Assembly (NCBI GenBank): GCA_944472135.2
Contig: OX235267.1
Span: forward strand, 17,715,452 to 17,779,451
Direction of reading: 5' to 3'
Origin: Trichobilharzia regenti
Lineage: Eukaryota > Platyhelminthes > Trematoda > Strigeidida > Schistosomatidae
Length of the DNA stretch: 64,000 nucleotides
Under the pieces are notes generated by a model. The model searched no databases. It was not told where the DNA came from and saw only the letters and a program-made list of their open reading frames with translations. This document shows, piece by piece, positions 32,626 to 44,253 of the stretch. The translations under genes and the position numbers were made by a program. The first letter of the stretch is position 1. Each line of letters begins with the position of its first letter.

Positions 32626-33499
32626 ACATGCTCGAGCTTAGCCTTTTGCGTAACATTGGTAGTGGTATTAGCGGCTGATAGTGATGTGTCTAGCGAGCAT
32701 AACTCTAAAGATGCATCTAAGTCTATGACCGTAGTTGCTTCACTGTTGAGTTTACTAGGTAAAGCTTTATTATTTAAGAGTATTTCATTTCCATGCGTGT
32801 CTGTAGCATTAGGTTTACTTAAATGTAAGGCGAGAGAGTCTTTTGTAGGACATTCTGCAGTTATGTATGTGTTTTCGACACTTGATACACTCGTGCAGCT
32901 ACGTCTTTGACATGGCGTTAGGTCATGAGCAAGTTTAACGTTACCATGAGGTGTAGATGAACTAATTAACTTGTTTGACGACTGAAATTTCCTAGCATCA
33001 TTAGGAACAGCACAGGGCAAGTACACTTTCCTGATTTTTTCCTGAGTCTGATTAGGGGGCAATTCGCTGATGGCATACCGCACGCTTGAAGACATGTCAC
33101 TTTGATTTTGTCCAGAAGCGTCCGATCAGACAGATTGTAAGCGAGAACGTTGTACGAGGACATGATTTGTTTAGTCACTTCATTGGCTATAATGTCTAAC
33201 ATATGCTCAGACTTCAGCAGACTTTTCGGATTAGCATCATGAGTTGGGTTACAAAGAAGCAGTAACGGCTTAATGGTGCTTATATTCTCATTTAATTCCC
33301 TCACAGAGTTTCCTAGAGAAGTAAGGTCCAACTTATTTTGTTCAGCAGTTGCGTATACCTCTGATAACAAATCGGGAACAATGACTTCGGGGACATTGTT
33401 GAGGCTACGTGGAACGCACAGTGATGTACGTATCTTCTTAGCTGAGTGACCCAAACTATTCTTACGTATGGAAAGTACTCGTTTATTACGTTGTGTCAT
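32586..33499 (-). pseudogene. Retroelement ORF1-like nucleic-acid-binding protein, frameshifted
   Basis: Two overlapping minus-strand frames (33499-32966 and 33095-32586). The first starts with a basic tail (MTQRNKRVLSIRKNSLGHSA) and has a middle NVLAYNLSDRTLLDKIKV and SANCPLIRLRKKSGKC. The second continues ARKFQSSNKLIS and VKLAHDLTPCQRRS. The layout (RRM-like half, Arg-rich strand, CP.LF, then DxTPxQR) is that of ORF1 proteins of schistosome non-LTR elements as I know them. A one-base shift near 33015 splits it. No partner ORF2 lies next to it. Confidence 0.5.
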
Positions 33500-34070
33500 T
33501 GCTGAAAACTAATCAATATGGTTTAAAGTTAAAGCCGAGCTAAATCGAAAACGGGTATATGGAAAAATAGTATATCGAGTGGATATACAGATTAAGTACT
33601 ACTATGGATACCGTATGGAATTTTATTGCTTATAAATAAACAATAAATCGACAAAGTATTAAACCATAAAATATAGACTATATAGAAACCAATTATCTTG
33701 AAAATTGATCCTGATATGCAAACCACAAAATAATGAACTTCTCTATAGTTTACTTTTTTGTGACGTTGTTCTAAAGTTATAAAAAGGAGGATGAACTCTC
33801 AGAAAGAGTGTATCCAAACTTAATAACTGGAGGTGGTATATCTGCGTAATTGGAAGCTAAGGTATATATATATATATAACCAATAAGTTACAAGAGCACA
33901 ACTTCCTATCATTAAGTAGACTCGAAACGTAAACTAACTTCCATCCGAATAAACTGATCTAAATTTCATCTATAGACCTTTGGAGCGTATAACATAACAA
34001 AAGCCGAAATCAAATCACAGTGTCTTAAATTTACTCCCTTTTCAAAATTCGAGCGGTAGCAGCATTAGGT
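33500..34070. other. Noncoding, with (TA)n at 33862-33879
   Basis: AT-rich sequence with a short TA microsatellite. No gene seen. Confidence 0.45.
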
Positions 34071-34230
34071 ATACCACGTGACGCGGACACAAATATGACT
34101 AGTGAGGAAACGACAATCTCGATCAGTCCAGAAAACGTATAACACACTTTGATTGAAACTTATTGAAAAATGTTTCAAGCGAAATAGAAATTGACCTGTG
34201 TCGATTATATGGCAGCAGCCTGTATACGGC
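34071..34230 (+). repeat. Element segment E, diverged fragment
   Basis: CACGTGACGCGGACACAAAT, then GTCCAGAAAACGTATAACAC and CAAGCGAAATAG match the E segments at 31783-31930 and 51025-51153 in the same order. Confidence 0.6.
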
Positions 34231-34852
34231 AGTAGGTCATTTGATCAGTTGATATTAAAAGGCCATATTTATTGATAAAACCTCAAAATTAGGTAATTAT
34301 TCGTTGTTCCACACAACTTCACGCTTGTATTCCTGCTAAAAGTTGATGGAATAAGGCGTTTTTAGCACAAAATCTAATGATGGTGTCCTTATCCGGCCGT
34401 AATTTACGGCCAGTTTACAAGTAGTTGAAATACTAACTGTTTCGTCGAGAAAATACCAAATTATCTAAATACGCACATTATTACGAGTTTTAGTCGTTTT
34501 TTTGCAGTTCAGAGGATTAGACATAAGCATGATGAGGTAGACTAGTTAGTTTTGTTAGTCATTTTCACCTACTTTGTTGTGTACCTTGAGTGATTGTTTC
34601 AAAGGACTTTCGAAAGCATTTATTGAAAGAAAATCTACAGAAATACACGGGAATTATTTCCACATGTTATTTACCTCATATACCGCATAGATTTGGTCTT
34701 TATAGGCAGATGAAATGTCCTTTTCGTCTGCTTGAAAAATATTGGCTGACGTAAGCATACACAAATTTACGGGTTATCTTGTATCACTTAAATTTTGTAT
34801 TTATTATGGTAACAATGTTTACATCTTTTGATTGCTTAATTTCTTTTTCAGG
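34231..34852. other. Noncoding
   Basis: No coding frame. GGCCGTAATTTACGGCC near 34395-34411 is a short palindrome. Confidence 0.45.
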
Positions 34853-34999
34853 TGATAGCTACTTTCGGGGATTTCATAGAGTTGGATGCTGAAGAAGATT
34901 TCCGCAGTGTCACCGATTTCGTATTTCCTGTTAATCCATTAATAAATTTATTCTTCGTTATTCGTTTGCATATTCTACTTGATAAAATCGAGTATTAGT
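34853..34999 (+). CDS. Possible terminal exon, unrecognised
   Basis: Strong acceptor-like TAATTTCTTTTTCAG is followed by an open frame of 48 codons ending in TAG, with VIATFGDFIELDAEEDF and RSVTDFVFPVNPLINLF. No neighbouring exon was found. It may be a chance frame. Confidence 0.2.
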
Positions 35000-36530
35000 A
35001 TTCGGAGTAGTCTGTTGGTAAAAAGATTATTTGGTAGTCAAATAAAGTAAATATGTCCAAATCGCAGAGGAGGTATTGTGATTATAACGCGTTTTGAGTT
35101 GTCTATCGTCATAGCAGAATACATAAACTGATTCGCGATTCATAGTCACAGAGTGAAAATAAATCTACCTGAGATAGTGTGTTTGTGATTTCTGAATGTC
35201 ACCATGTACCGTAAGGATAGACTATACTTATACTTTTAGATGTATAACTCAGTGCAACCACGGTTATCGTAATAATTAAAAACAGAATGCCTACGGTTCT
35301 CAGCCACAGGACACGATTCGTTGCTATCTGTCCATATAACCACGTAAACAAAATTTTTCCAGACGCCGCATTTACTCCTAACAGTTAACTCTCAACTCCT
35401 AACTTAACACGTGTCACTTATGTTACTGTAACACAATCGCATTACAACAAAAGGAACACAGATTCATTGGAAAAAATGTTTATTAGACAAAAATTAAATT
35501 TCAAATGTACAGATAATTCAGGTGAGTAATCCTCTGTTACCGTCAATAAGTTCCGTTTGCGTACACGGCACACATATGTTTCTCCCTAGGTCTGAAAAGG
35601 TTTAAGAAAAGCATAATTTACTTGGGTATTACATGTATGATCTGAATAGGAAAAATTTTCCTGATAAGCATTCACATGTAATCGCTTTACAAGCAATAAA
35701 TATAAGTAGCCAAATAGTTTTCACTAAACTTAAAAGACTTCAAAATTTATCGTTGGTCTATATCTAGTAGGTCCATCAAAGCATCATGAAATGATTAAAT
35801 TATTCACCGACAAGTTATGCAGTAGTTTCCAAAGCTTGTACAAAGATTTTAGCAAAAATGACAACGGCTTTATGACAAATAATAGGTCTTGACAGCAATA
35901 ATAACAATAATTTTCATGTTCATAGTGACTACAAAAACAATGATAGGTATTATTATCACAACGACTTCATCATTAACTTAGATAGACAAATAATAATAAT
36001 ACAGTCATATCAAATAAATGTATCACTTAATCTTAAGAAGCATGTGTTTACTCACTTTTACTGTATTCTCTCAATACTGATGTGCTCAACTAGCTTATTT
36101 CAGCTGAATTCAAGATTAATTTTGAAAGTGAGTGGAGATCCAGTTTATGTCAGATAAAAACATGTGGCCTACATGTATTACACTGCTTACTGAGACATCT
36201 GATACGTGCTTTCCTATCTTCGTGACAAGAACACAGTTTATCTATGTGTTTTCATGAATTAGTTTGCCATTGAAATATAAACGTCTTTTTGGATGTTTTG
36301 CTTATTTTGTATTGTGTACGTCAGTTTTTGTCACTGAATGCTGCTATTAAGCTTATTTTAAGTCCGAAGTTCCCAGTTATTATCTTGGTAGTTAAGGATT
36401 ATGTGAAACCTGCAATCACTGAGCTAATTCACGTATACTATGCCAATATAGTGACATTTTTTAGTAAGTAAACTCCGTAACTGTTCCGCCATTGTTTGAT
36501 TATTTGCTTAAACTGGAACTGTGTGTTGAT
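35000..36530. other. Noncoding, nothing recognised
   Basis: AT-rich sequence with TAA/TTA-rich patches near 35890-36000. No gene or known repeat identified. Confidence 0.45.
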
Positions 36531-37213
36531 TTATCAGCATGACTGGCATTAATTCAGCACCTTATTCTTCTTCTATGCATTTTCAGAAGTAGCTAATCAG
36601 CCTTATTGCAGCTCTCCTAGCCCAGGTTCAGCATCTAGTGCTCCTTTTTAAGAAGGATTAGGGTTATTTCAGTACATACTGGGTTCACTTCAAGTAGATA
36701 AAATATTCATTTACCGTAAAAAAGCATTATTGACGCGTTGGTTAGATTTTGCTGAGAACTGATGTAAGGTTGGTCTTCTAAGCGTCCCAAGCTTATTATA
36801 ATGCTGAATTAAATCTCACTAATTCTGAAATAATTCTAACATCCTATAGTGAGCATATTCTGGATCTGCTCTGAAATGGTTTCTTTAATGGCACAGACTA
36901 AAACTCAGTGCAGGTTTTCAGCATGACCAGCACTAATTGAGCACCGTGCTCTTTTTCTAGGCATTTTGAGGATTAGATTAGAACCTACTGGGTTTGTTTG
37001 TCAGAGCTGTTCCAGCTCTCACAGCGCATATTAAGCACGGAGTAGCGTTACTTCAGAACGGAAAGACTTTATTCGGCACCCAGCTCTCCTTTTTAAGCAC
37101 AAACAGTGTTATTTCAAAAGATAATAGATAAATAAAATCTTCGTTTACCATAAAAAGGCATTACCGAAGGATAGATTAGAATAATTTTAGAATTGCTGTA
37201 AGCATAATTTTGC
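36531..37213 (+). repeat. Two diverged direct repeats of about 370 bp
   Basis: 36531-36800 and 36905-37200 share blocks in order: CAGCATGACTGGCATTAATT / CAGCATGACCAGCACTAATT, CAGCTCTCCT, CTCCTTTTTAAG, TTTACCGTAAAAAAGCATTA / TTTACCATAAAAAGGCATTA. Unknown class. Confidence 0.6.
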
Positions 37214-37218
37214 TACGG

Positions 37219-37537
37219 TGTGGTGAGAGCAGGCTGCTAGCCGATTGGTTGGCACTAATCTACGTTAAGGTCTAGGTCACTAATATGGGCCGTGAACAAG
37301 GCTGAGTCAACAACCAATCACAGCGAAGTTAACGTGGCAAAATATGATTCGCAGATAGAGAACTCTGTTTGTCAAGGAATCCCGAAACAACCAATCAGAA
37401 GCCTGCGTTTGTCTACCTAAACAACCAATCAGATGACTGCGCTTGTCTATAATAATGTTGTCTGAAATATGTATAAATACGTGTTGATTTTCATAATAAA
37501 ACGATCTGTTGCCTGGCCCTTGTCTTCTGTTGTTACA
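37219..37537 (+). repeat. 5' LTR with CCAAT boxes, TATA and poly(A) signal
   Basis: Contains three AACCAATCA motifs and an inverted ATTGG, a TATAAATA near 37472, and AATAAAA near 37496. These are expected of an RNA polymerase II LTR promoter and terminator. Confidence 0.85.
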
Positions 37538-37539
37538 TT

Positions 37540-37552
37540 TGGTGTCGCTGCC
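37540..37552 (+). other. Primer-binding site
   Basis: TGGTGTCGCTGCC two bases after the LTR, ready to pair with a tRNA 3' CCA end. The tRNA was not identified. Confidence 0.6.
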
Positions 37553-37561
37553 TACCGACAA

Positions 37562-37981
37562 ATGGAAAGCCTATGCCCTGCTGTTTTCGATGGAGACATA
37601 TGGATCTTCGGGCAGGACTTCAAGGCTTCTGCGCAGTTGAGTGGCGTTCAAGATCTGTCAGCGATGGAGCTGCTACTTGGGACGCTGCTGGGAGGTCGGG
37701 TGAAAGCAGCATATGAAAGTGTGAGCCGAAGTATGGACGAATGTTCGACAGGGTCAGGCAAACAGTTTCCAAAGTGGGAAGGACCATATATGGTCACTTC
37801 GAGATGGGGTTACGCAGACACAGTCGCAATGGCGAACAATGAGAGGCGCGTGAACGTCAGCGAGCTCCAGAAATGGATACAGCGAGACAAGCCAACGATG
37901 ACGCCTGCACCAAGTAGATCAAGCCGACTTCAGTCGCACGTATTTGACGGGGGGACGAGTGTGGTGAGAGCAGGCTGCTAG
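37562..37981 (+). CDS. Gag N-terminus fused in frame to integrase C-terminus
   Basis: Starts at the first ATG after the primer site and ends at a TAG inside the right LTR (139 codons). Residues ~1-55 (MESLCPAVFDGDIWIFGQDF, LELLLGTLLGG-like AMELLLGTLLGGRVKAAYES) look like a gag start. From about residue 62 it switches to KQFPKWEGPYMVTSRWGY and RRVNVSELQKWI, the GPY/F-type tail found at the end of Gypsy integrases. Everything between (capsid, protease, RT, RNase H, integrase core) is deleted, yet the frame is kept. Whether the fusion is translated is unknown. Confidence 0.7.
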   Translation: MESLCPAVFDGDIWIFGQDFKASAQLSGVQDLSAMELLLGTLLGGRVKAAYESVSRSMDECSTGSGKQFPKWEGPYMVTSRWGYADTVAMANNERRVNVSELQKWIQRDKPTMTPAPSRSSRLQSHVFDGGTSVVRAGC

Positions 37982-38278
37982 CCGATTGGTTGGCACTAAT
38001 CTACGTTAAGGTCTAGGTCACTAATATGGGCCGTGAACAAGGCTGAGTCAACAACCAATCACAGCGAAGTTAACGTGGCAAAATATGATTCGCAGATAGA
38101 GAACTCTGTTTGTCAAGGAATCCCGAAACAACCAATCAGAAGCCTGCGTTTGTCTACCTAAACAACCAATCAGATGACTGCGCTTGTCTATAATAATGTT
38201 GTCTGAAATATGTATAAATACGTGTTGATTTTCATAATAAAACGATCTGTTGCCTGGCCCTTGTCTTCTGTTGTTACA
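37960..38278 (+). repeat. 3' LTR of the miniature element
   Basis: Identical by eye to the 5' LTR and followed by the ACGG target duplication. Confidence 0.88.
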
Positions 38279-38282
38279 ACGG

Positions 38283-39053
38283 TATAAGCGATAAATCGTA
38301 TTAGCCACTGTTACTCAGGATATTCTATGAACCAGCAATCTCTGGCTGATGAAACGTAGTAAATAAGGCACAGATTGGTGTAATTTCTAACTGACTTCTA
38401 AAGGGCTTTCACCGAAGGCTCTTATGGTTGCTTCTTATTCGTTTTGTAAGTACAATCAATCCCAAGCGCTTCTGGAATCTTATAATAGAGGTCTATCATA
38501 TCATTACGAGCGAAAAAAGTTTTCGATACAAAACCTGCATTGTCCTGCAGAACATTAACTGAACCTGATGAAGGAGGTCTCGAAAACTATAGATTTCTAT
38601 TCTACTGCCCCATTTATTTTGATACGACTTATGTTTATTTATCCTAGCCCGCATGTTTTAATATCATTATGCAGGAGAACTTTGCTGAATTTCTCATGCG
38701 CTAAATTCATGATTTCATGGAAATAACTGTTCCTTTCAACAAACGGTTGCTTTGAGACTAAAATATTGAAGGCAGTACCTTAGAAAAGAGAAGAAGACAC
38801 AAGAAAACCGTCAGAGAGGTCCAGAAGTATATAATAGGCGTTAATAATTCAAAACATATAAGAATCAAGGGGTTCATCATTTTTTATTGTTTTAAAAAAA
38901 AATATTTCCCCAATAGGTTTAGTTATGAAATTCTACAGTCATTCTTCCGGACAATTAGTCCAAGTGAAAAAAAGTGACAAATTTACCTACTTATGTTGGT
39001 TGAGAAGGAGTTAAACACAAATATAAAATTTCCAACATATATTCCGTTTAATG
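38283..39053. other. Noncoding, nothing recognised
   Basis: AT-rich; no gene or repeat identified. The last ~20 bases continue the PLE untranslated sequence that starts the tandem array. Confidence 0.45.
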
Positions 39054-39385
39054 AATTTGAACAAAGGAAGAACTACAGTTTTAGCAGAATAAAATGGTAC
39101 CATCTTTTATTTCGTTGCCTTCACGTCAGCTGCTTACATGGCAAAGACATTATTAAATATATCTACAACAACAATTTTAACATACTTGCACAGAGTTAAG
39201 TTTAAACAAAAATCAATCGATCAATATACCCATACACTAAAAATATATACATATATAAATATGCAATATTAACCACTATTCCTAACAATAATAATCAAAC
39301 ACAATGGAGACGTTTAGCATTTCGCATTCGGAGGAAAGATAGGTGAAATTATCCAGTTACCAGGGCAAAGAAAGGCTGATAACCG

Positions 39386-39672
39386 CTTCTTTCTGGACTC
39401 AGAAATCGGGTTTCAGGCGCTTGATTGAAATGGCTTCAGCAAACTTAAGGAGAATTGAGCTCTTTTGCCTATTGATAATTTTGAACGACTTTTCGACGTC
39501 CACCTCATGACCCGTGTCGAGGAGATGCCTGGCGATGGCACTGTTTAAAGCATTTGTTCTCTTTAGACGTAAGCTTTTTGGTATATGTTCAGAAAATCGT
39601 AGGTATTCCCTTCTTTCTGTCCTTCCAATGTAACTGCTCCCGCAGATACATGTGAATTTGTATACACGAGGG
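39386..39672 (-). pseudogene. PLE endonuclease tail in unit 1 (repeated at 41985-42272 and 44585-44872)
   Basis: The minus strand encodes CIYKFTC.CGSSYIGRTERRE, FSEHIPKSLRLK, IARHLLDTGHEVDVEKSF and a KRLKPDF end, near identical to 47194-47455. It is cut off upstream of the CIY motif at GTATACACG, where unrelated sequence begins. Units 2 and 3 share small changes (AAAACGAACTTAAGG) that unit 1 and the partial fourth copy lack. Confidence 0.8.
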
Positions 39673-39835
39673 CTTGATAATATCTACTGTTTTTCTGAAG
39701 TATAAAGTTAGGTGTCCTTCTGAAGTAGAGGACTCATACTATGTACCTGCATTCGGGAGTTTGTATTTAAACTTCTGCTATAGGCAATTTTCAACTTCTA
39801 TTTGTTTTTTATTTATTCTCTTATTTTGCAGAAGC

Positions 39836-39962
39836 CATTCGAACTCAGGAGCCTTAGCAATAGAGTTCTGTCCCACAGATAAAGATGGCTCTCATATGTC
39901 CATACCATCATATCCGCTGAGTAGCAATCACCACCCTCCCACCTCTTTTGTGCAAAATGGTT
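39836..39962 (+). CDS. Exon-like sequence in the array unit (unit 1)
   Basis: Acceptor-like CTCTTATTTTGCAG followed by one open frame: SHSNSGALAIEFCPTDKDGS, HMSIPSYPLSSNHHPPTSF. Ser/Pro-rich; no family recognised. Repeated unchanged in the other two units (at +2600 and +5200). A captured host exon is possible; a fortuitous frame is also possible. Confidence 0.3.
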
Positions 39963-40639
39963 CATTTTTACTTCTATGATAACTTTTTTTTAATTTCTGT
40001 TATAATATGTCACAAATGTGTTTTAAAATATTCATTCGTCAACTCATTCAAAGTCATGGTATAAATGACTACTTTCAGAAGACCATCATGTATGTTTCAT
40101 CTGTTACAGCATTTTGGAGAATAAAAATAATAAAAATGTAAAGAAATTGAACGATCATAGTCTACCTTTTAGATATAAAGAAATGAAATTTCGAAAAACA
40201 GTGCATAATGGTGCAGCATTAGACATATAAATAGTAGTAAGTTAAAATATGTCGTTCCAAAAAATTTGACTACACAGGATTATAATTATAGAACAGCAAG
40301 ATAAGATTCATTACTATTTAACTCACCGTTTAGATGATTATTTAGACTACCACCACTTGGGCCTAAATTTATTAATCACTCCTTGAGAACTCCACTTGCT
40401 TTCTTACGTGCCGCTGTCGTTTTTCTTCTCTTTTCTCTCACCATTTCAGCTTCTACATGAATTTTTGGATGAGAATAAAAAACGTAGATATTTAACCCCT
40501 TACAATGATAAATGATCTGCAAACATTAATCGTCCCATATCCAACAAGTGACTCGTGTATTACGCATTACCTTCCTTCACGAAGTAGCCTGGATTACAGT
40601 TGTATGTACGCTATTTCAGTGGATACTTTTCAAATTACA

Positions 40640-40805
40640 GCAAACGGATGTGACAGCCTCGAACTCCAACGATTATCTTCTATCGCTATGTTGCCATCAT
40701 TACTTTAAGTACATATTGGGATTTTATCAGCAACAAAGAACACCACACACTAATTCTGCAGTCAGATGGAAGCCAGTTCATAGCCTGATAGACACACAGA
40801 TTTAG
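40640..40805 (+). CDS. Exon-like sequence with stop in the array unit (unit 1)
   Basis: After GCTATTTCAG an open frame encodes WILFKLQQTDVTASNSNDYL and FYQQQRTPHTNSAVRWKPVH, ending in TAG at 40803-40805. The copies in units 2 and 3 are the same here; unit 3 lacks one G upstream (near 45791), which alters the frame before the acceptor only. No family recognised. Confidence 0.25.
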
Positions 40806-41109
40806 GAAAGGCAATCAAAACTATAAAAACAATACAAAGCCCAAAGAAATGCGTCTATTTACTAGGGCTATTACATAGAAAATACTTCTGATATAAGTAC
40901 AAAACTTAGGCACTGTGGTAGAGTGTAACTCCATTATGGATATCTATAATGGAAACAATACTTTTGTTGGACAGCACTTGCTCTGAGACTAAAATATTAG
41001 ACAGCCATCCAGAATGAAATACACATGTATATATACTTCTTAGAAATGGATGATAGGCCAACTATAAATAATAAAAGCTATAGGAATTTTAGTCTAATGA
41101 CAACACAAC

Positions 41110-41384
41110 TCACAAGATTGACTGTTTTCTGTGAATGATTTCATCGTACTTTGAGTGAAGAGGCCTACGGTGACCGAGGACCTCTGACAAGGTTATATTA
41201 CGATTATCACAAGCATCTAGTTTAGCCAAGAAGGAGCTATCCCTCAGGAGAAGACGGAGAAGTATACCACGTCGCTTTAACTGACGATCCCTGAGATGAA
41301 CCAGGCGTTCCTGTGCACTTTTAACGCAATTGAATGAACTGTCGAAATCGATTTTCGAATCAACATTGTTCATTGCTATTTGCT
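41110..41384 (-). CDS. Exon of a small unrecognised gene in the array unit (unit 1)
   Basis: The minus strand has acceptor-like TTTTTTTTTCTAAG, a start MNNVDSKIDFDSSFNCVKSA, a charged helical stretch (QERLVHLRDRQLKRRGILL), then DSSFLAKLDACDNRN and HRKQSIL, followed by a donor-like GTGAGT. A possible last exon at 40401-40452 (AEMVREKRRKTTAARKKASG, stop, then AATAAA) lies downstream, but I could not make the phases join directly. Identical at 43710-43984 and 46309-46583. Probably a captured host gene; function unknown. Confidence 0.35.
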
Positions 41385-41653
41385 TAGAAAAAAAAACAAA
41401 TTTACGAGGAAAACATATATAAGCATATGTATGCCAAGTGTAGTCTAGAAATCAAAAAGTAAGGATCACTTCATAGTTTATTCACAAGAAAACATTCTAA
41501 TTTAATTTACAATCAAATTATTTATACAGTTTCTAAAAGAACGTTTACGGCCTCGTGAATGATAAGAAAACCAACAACTCCAGAAGCAAACATTGCGACG
41601 CTTTTCACCAGAGACCTACTAGATTAAGCCTTGTTAAATGATAACATACCATT

Positions 41654-44253
41654 TGAACAAAGGAAGAACTACAGTTTTAGCAGAATAAAATGGTACCATC
41701 TTTTATTTCGTTGCCTTCACGTCAGCTGCTTACATGGCAAAGACATTATTAAATATATCTACAACAACAATTTTAACATACTTGCACAGAGTTAAGTTTA
41801 AACAAAAATCAATCGATCAATATACCCATACACTAAAAATATATACATATATAAATATGCAATATTAACCACTATTCCTAACAATAATAATCAAACACAA
41901 TGGAGACGTTTAGCATTTCGCATTCGGAGGAAAGATAGGTGAAATTATCCAGTTACCAGGGCAAAGAAAGGCTGATAACCGCTTCTTTCTGGACTCATAA
42001 ATCAGGTTTCAGGCGCTTGATGGAAATGGCTTCAGAAAACGAACTTAAGGAGAATTGAGCTCATTTGCCTATTGATAATTTTGAACGACTTTTCGACGTC
42101 CACCTCATGACCCGTGTCGAGGAGATGCCTGGCGATGGCACTGTTTAAAGCATTTGTTCTCTTTAGACGTAAGTTTTTTGGTATATGTTCAGAAAATCGT
42201 AGGTATTCCCTTCTTTCTGTCCTTCCAATGTAACTGCTCCCGCAGATACATGTAAATTTGTATACACGAGGGCTTGATAATATCTACTGTTTTTCTGAAG
42301 TATAAAGTTAGGTGTCCTTCTGAAGTAGAGGACTCATACTATGTACCTGCATTCGGGAGTTTGTATTTAAACTTCTGCTATAGGCAATTTTCAACTTCTA
42401 TTTGTTTTTTATTTATTCTCTTATTTTGCAGAAGCCATTCGAACTCAGGAGCCTTAGCAATAGAGTTCTGTCCCACAGATAAAGATGGCTCTCATATGTC
42501 CATACCATCATATCCGCTGAGTAGCAATCACCACCCTCCCACCTCTTTTGTGCAAAATGGTTCATTTTTACTTCTATGATAACTTTTTTTTAATTTCTGT
42601 TATAATATGTCACAAATGTGTTTTAAAATATTCATTCGTCAACTCATTCAAAGTCATGGTATAAATGACTACTTTCAGAAGACCATCATGTATGTTTCAT
42701 CTGTTACAGCATTTTGGAGAATAAAAATAATAAAAATGTAAAGAAATTGAACGATCATAGTCTACCTTTTAGATATAAAGAAATGAAATTTCGAAAAACA
42801 GTGCATAATGGTGCAGCATTAGACATATAAATAGTAGTAAGTTAAAATATGTCGTTCCGAAAAATTTGACTACACAGGATTATAATTATAGAACAGCAAG
42901 ATAAGATTCATTACTATTTAACTCACCGTTTAGATGATTATTTAGACTACCACCACTTGGGCCTAAATTTATTAATCACTCCTTGAGAACTCCACTTGCT
43001 TTCTTACGTGCCGCTGTCGTTTTTCTTCTCTTTTCTCTCACCATTTCAGCTTCTACATGAATTTTTGGATGAGAATAAAAAACGTAGATATTTAACCCCT
43101 TACAATGATAAATGATCTGCAAACATTAATCGTCCCATATCCAACAAGTGACTCGTGTATTACGCATTACCTTCCTTCACGAAGTAGCCTGGATTACAGT
43201 TGTATGTACGCTATTTCAGTGGATACTTTTCAAATTACAGCAAACGGATGTGACAGCCTCGAACTCCAACGATTATCTTCTATCGCTATGTTGCCATCAT
43301 TACTTTAAGTACATATTGGGATTTTATCAGCAACAAAGAACACCACACACTAATTCTGCAGTCAGATGGAAGCCAGTTCATAGCCTGATAGACACACAGA
43401 TTTAGGAAAGGCAATCAAAACTATAAAAACAATACAAAGCCCAAAGAAATGCGTCTATTTACTAGGGCTATTACATAGAAAATACTTCTGATATAAGTAC
43501 AAAACTTAGGCACTGTGGTAGAGTGTAACTCCATTATGGATATCTATAATGGAAACAATACTTTTGTTGGACAGCACTTGCTCTGAGACTAAAATATTAG
43601 ACAGCCATCCAGAATGAAATACACATGTATATATACTTCTTAGAAATGGATGATAGGCCAACTATAAATAATAAAAGCTATAGGAATTTTAGTCTAATGA
43701 CAACACAACTCACAAGATTGACTGTTTTCTGTGAATGATTTCATCGTACTTTGAGTGAAGAGGCCTACGGTGACCGAGGACCTCTGACAAGGTTATATTA
43801 CGATTATCACAAGCATCTAGTTTAGCCAAGAAGGAGCTATCCCTCAGGAGAAGACGGAGAAGTATACCACGTCGCTTTAACTGACGATCCCTGAGATGAA
43901 CCAGGCGTTCCTGTGCACTTTTAACGCAATTGAATGAACTGTCGAAATCGATTTTCGAATCAACATTGTTCATTGCTATTTGCTTAGAAAAAAAAACAAA
44001 TTTACGAGGAAAACATATATAAGCATATGTATGCCAAGTGTAGTCTAGAAATCAAAAAGTAAGGATCACTTCATAGTTTATTCACAAGAAAACATTCTAA
44101 TTTAATTTACAATCAAATTATTTATACAGTTTCTAAAAGAACGTTTACGGCCTCGTGAATGATAAGAAAACCAACAACTCCAGAAGCAAACATTGCGACG
44201 CTTTTCACCAGAGACCTACTAGATTAAGCCTTGTTAAATGATAACATACCATT
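41654..44253. repeat. Tandem array unit 2 (2600 bp)
   Basis: Same content as unit 1 with a handful of differences, including a 3-base-longer variant in the endonuclease tail. Confidence 0.92.

Larger units (their letters stand above)
37219..38278 (+). mobile_element. Miniature LTR retrotransposon, complete, ~1.06 kb
   Basis: Two 319-bp LTRs (37219-37537, 37960-38278), identical by eye, TG...CA ends, flanked by ACGG at 37215-37218 and 38279-38282 as target duplication. A primer-binding-site-like TGGTGTCGCTGCC follows the left LTR, and a purine tract GACGGGGGGACGAG precedes the right one. The interior is only 422 bp. The layout is a Gypsy-type TRIM-like deletion derivative. Identical LTRs imply a recent insertion, so proteins were presumably supplied by a full-length relative elsewhere. 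Confidence 0.9.
39054..41653. repeat. Tandem array unit 1 (2600 bp)
   Basis: Starts at ATTTGAACAAAGGAAG. It contains, in order, PLE untranslated sequence (plus orientation, 39054-39385), a PLE endonuclease tail (minus, 39386-39672) and about 2 kb of unassigned, exon-like sequence. Corresponding landmarks in units 1 and 2 are exactly 2600 bp apart. Confidence 0.92.

Noticed and set aside
37469..37561. Upstream ATG of the mini-element ORF inside the LTR
   Set aside because: It lies before the end of the LTR and the primer site, around the TATA/poly(A) region; the ATG at 37562 is the plausible start.
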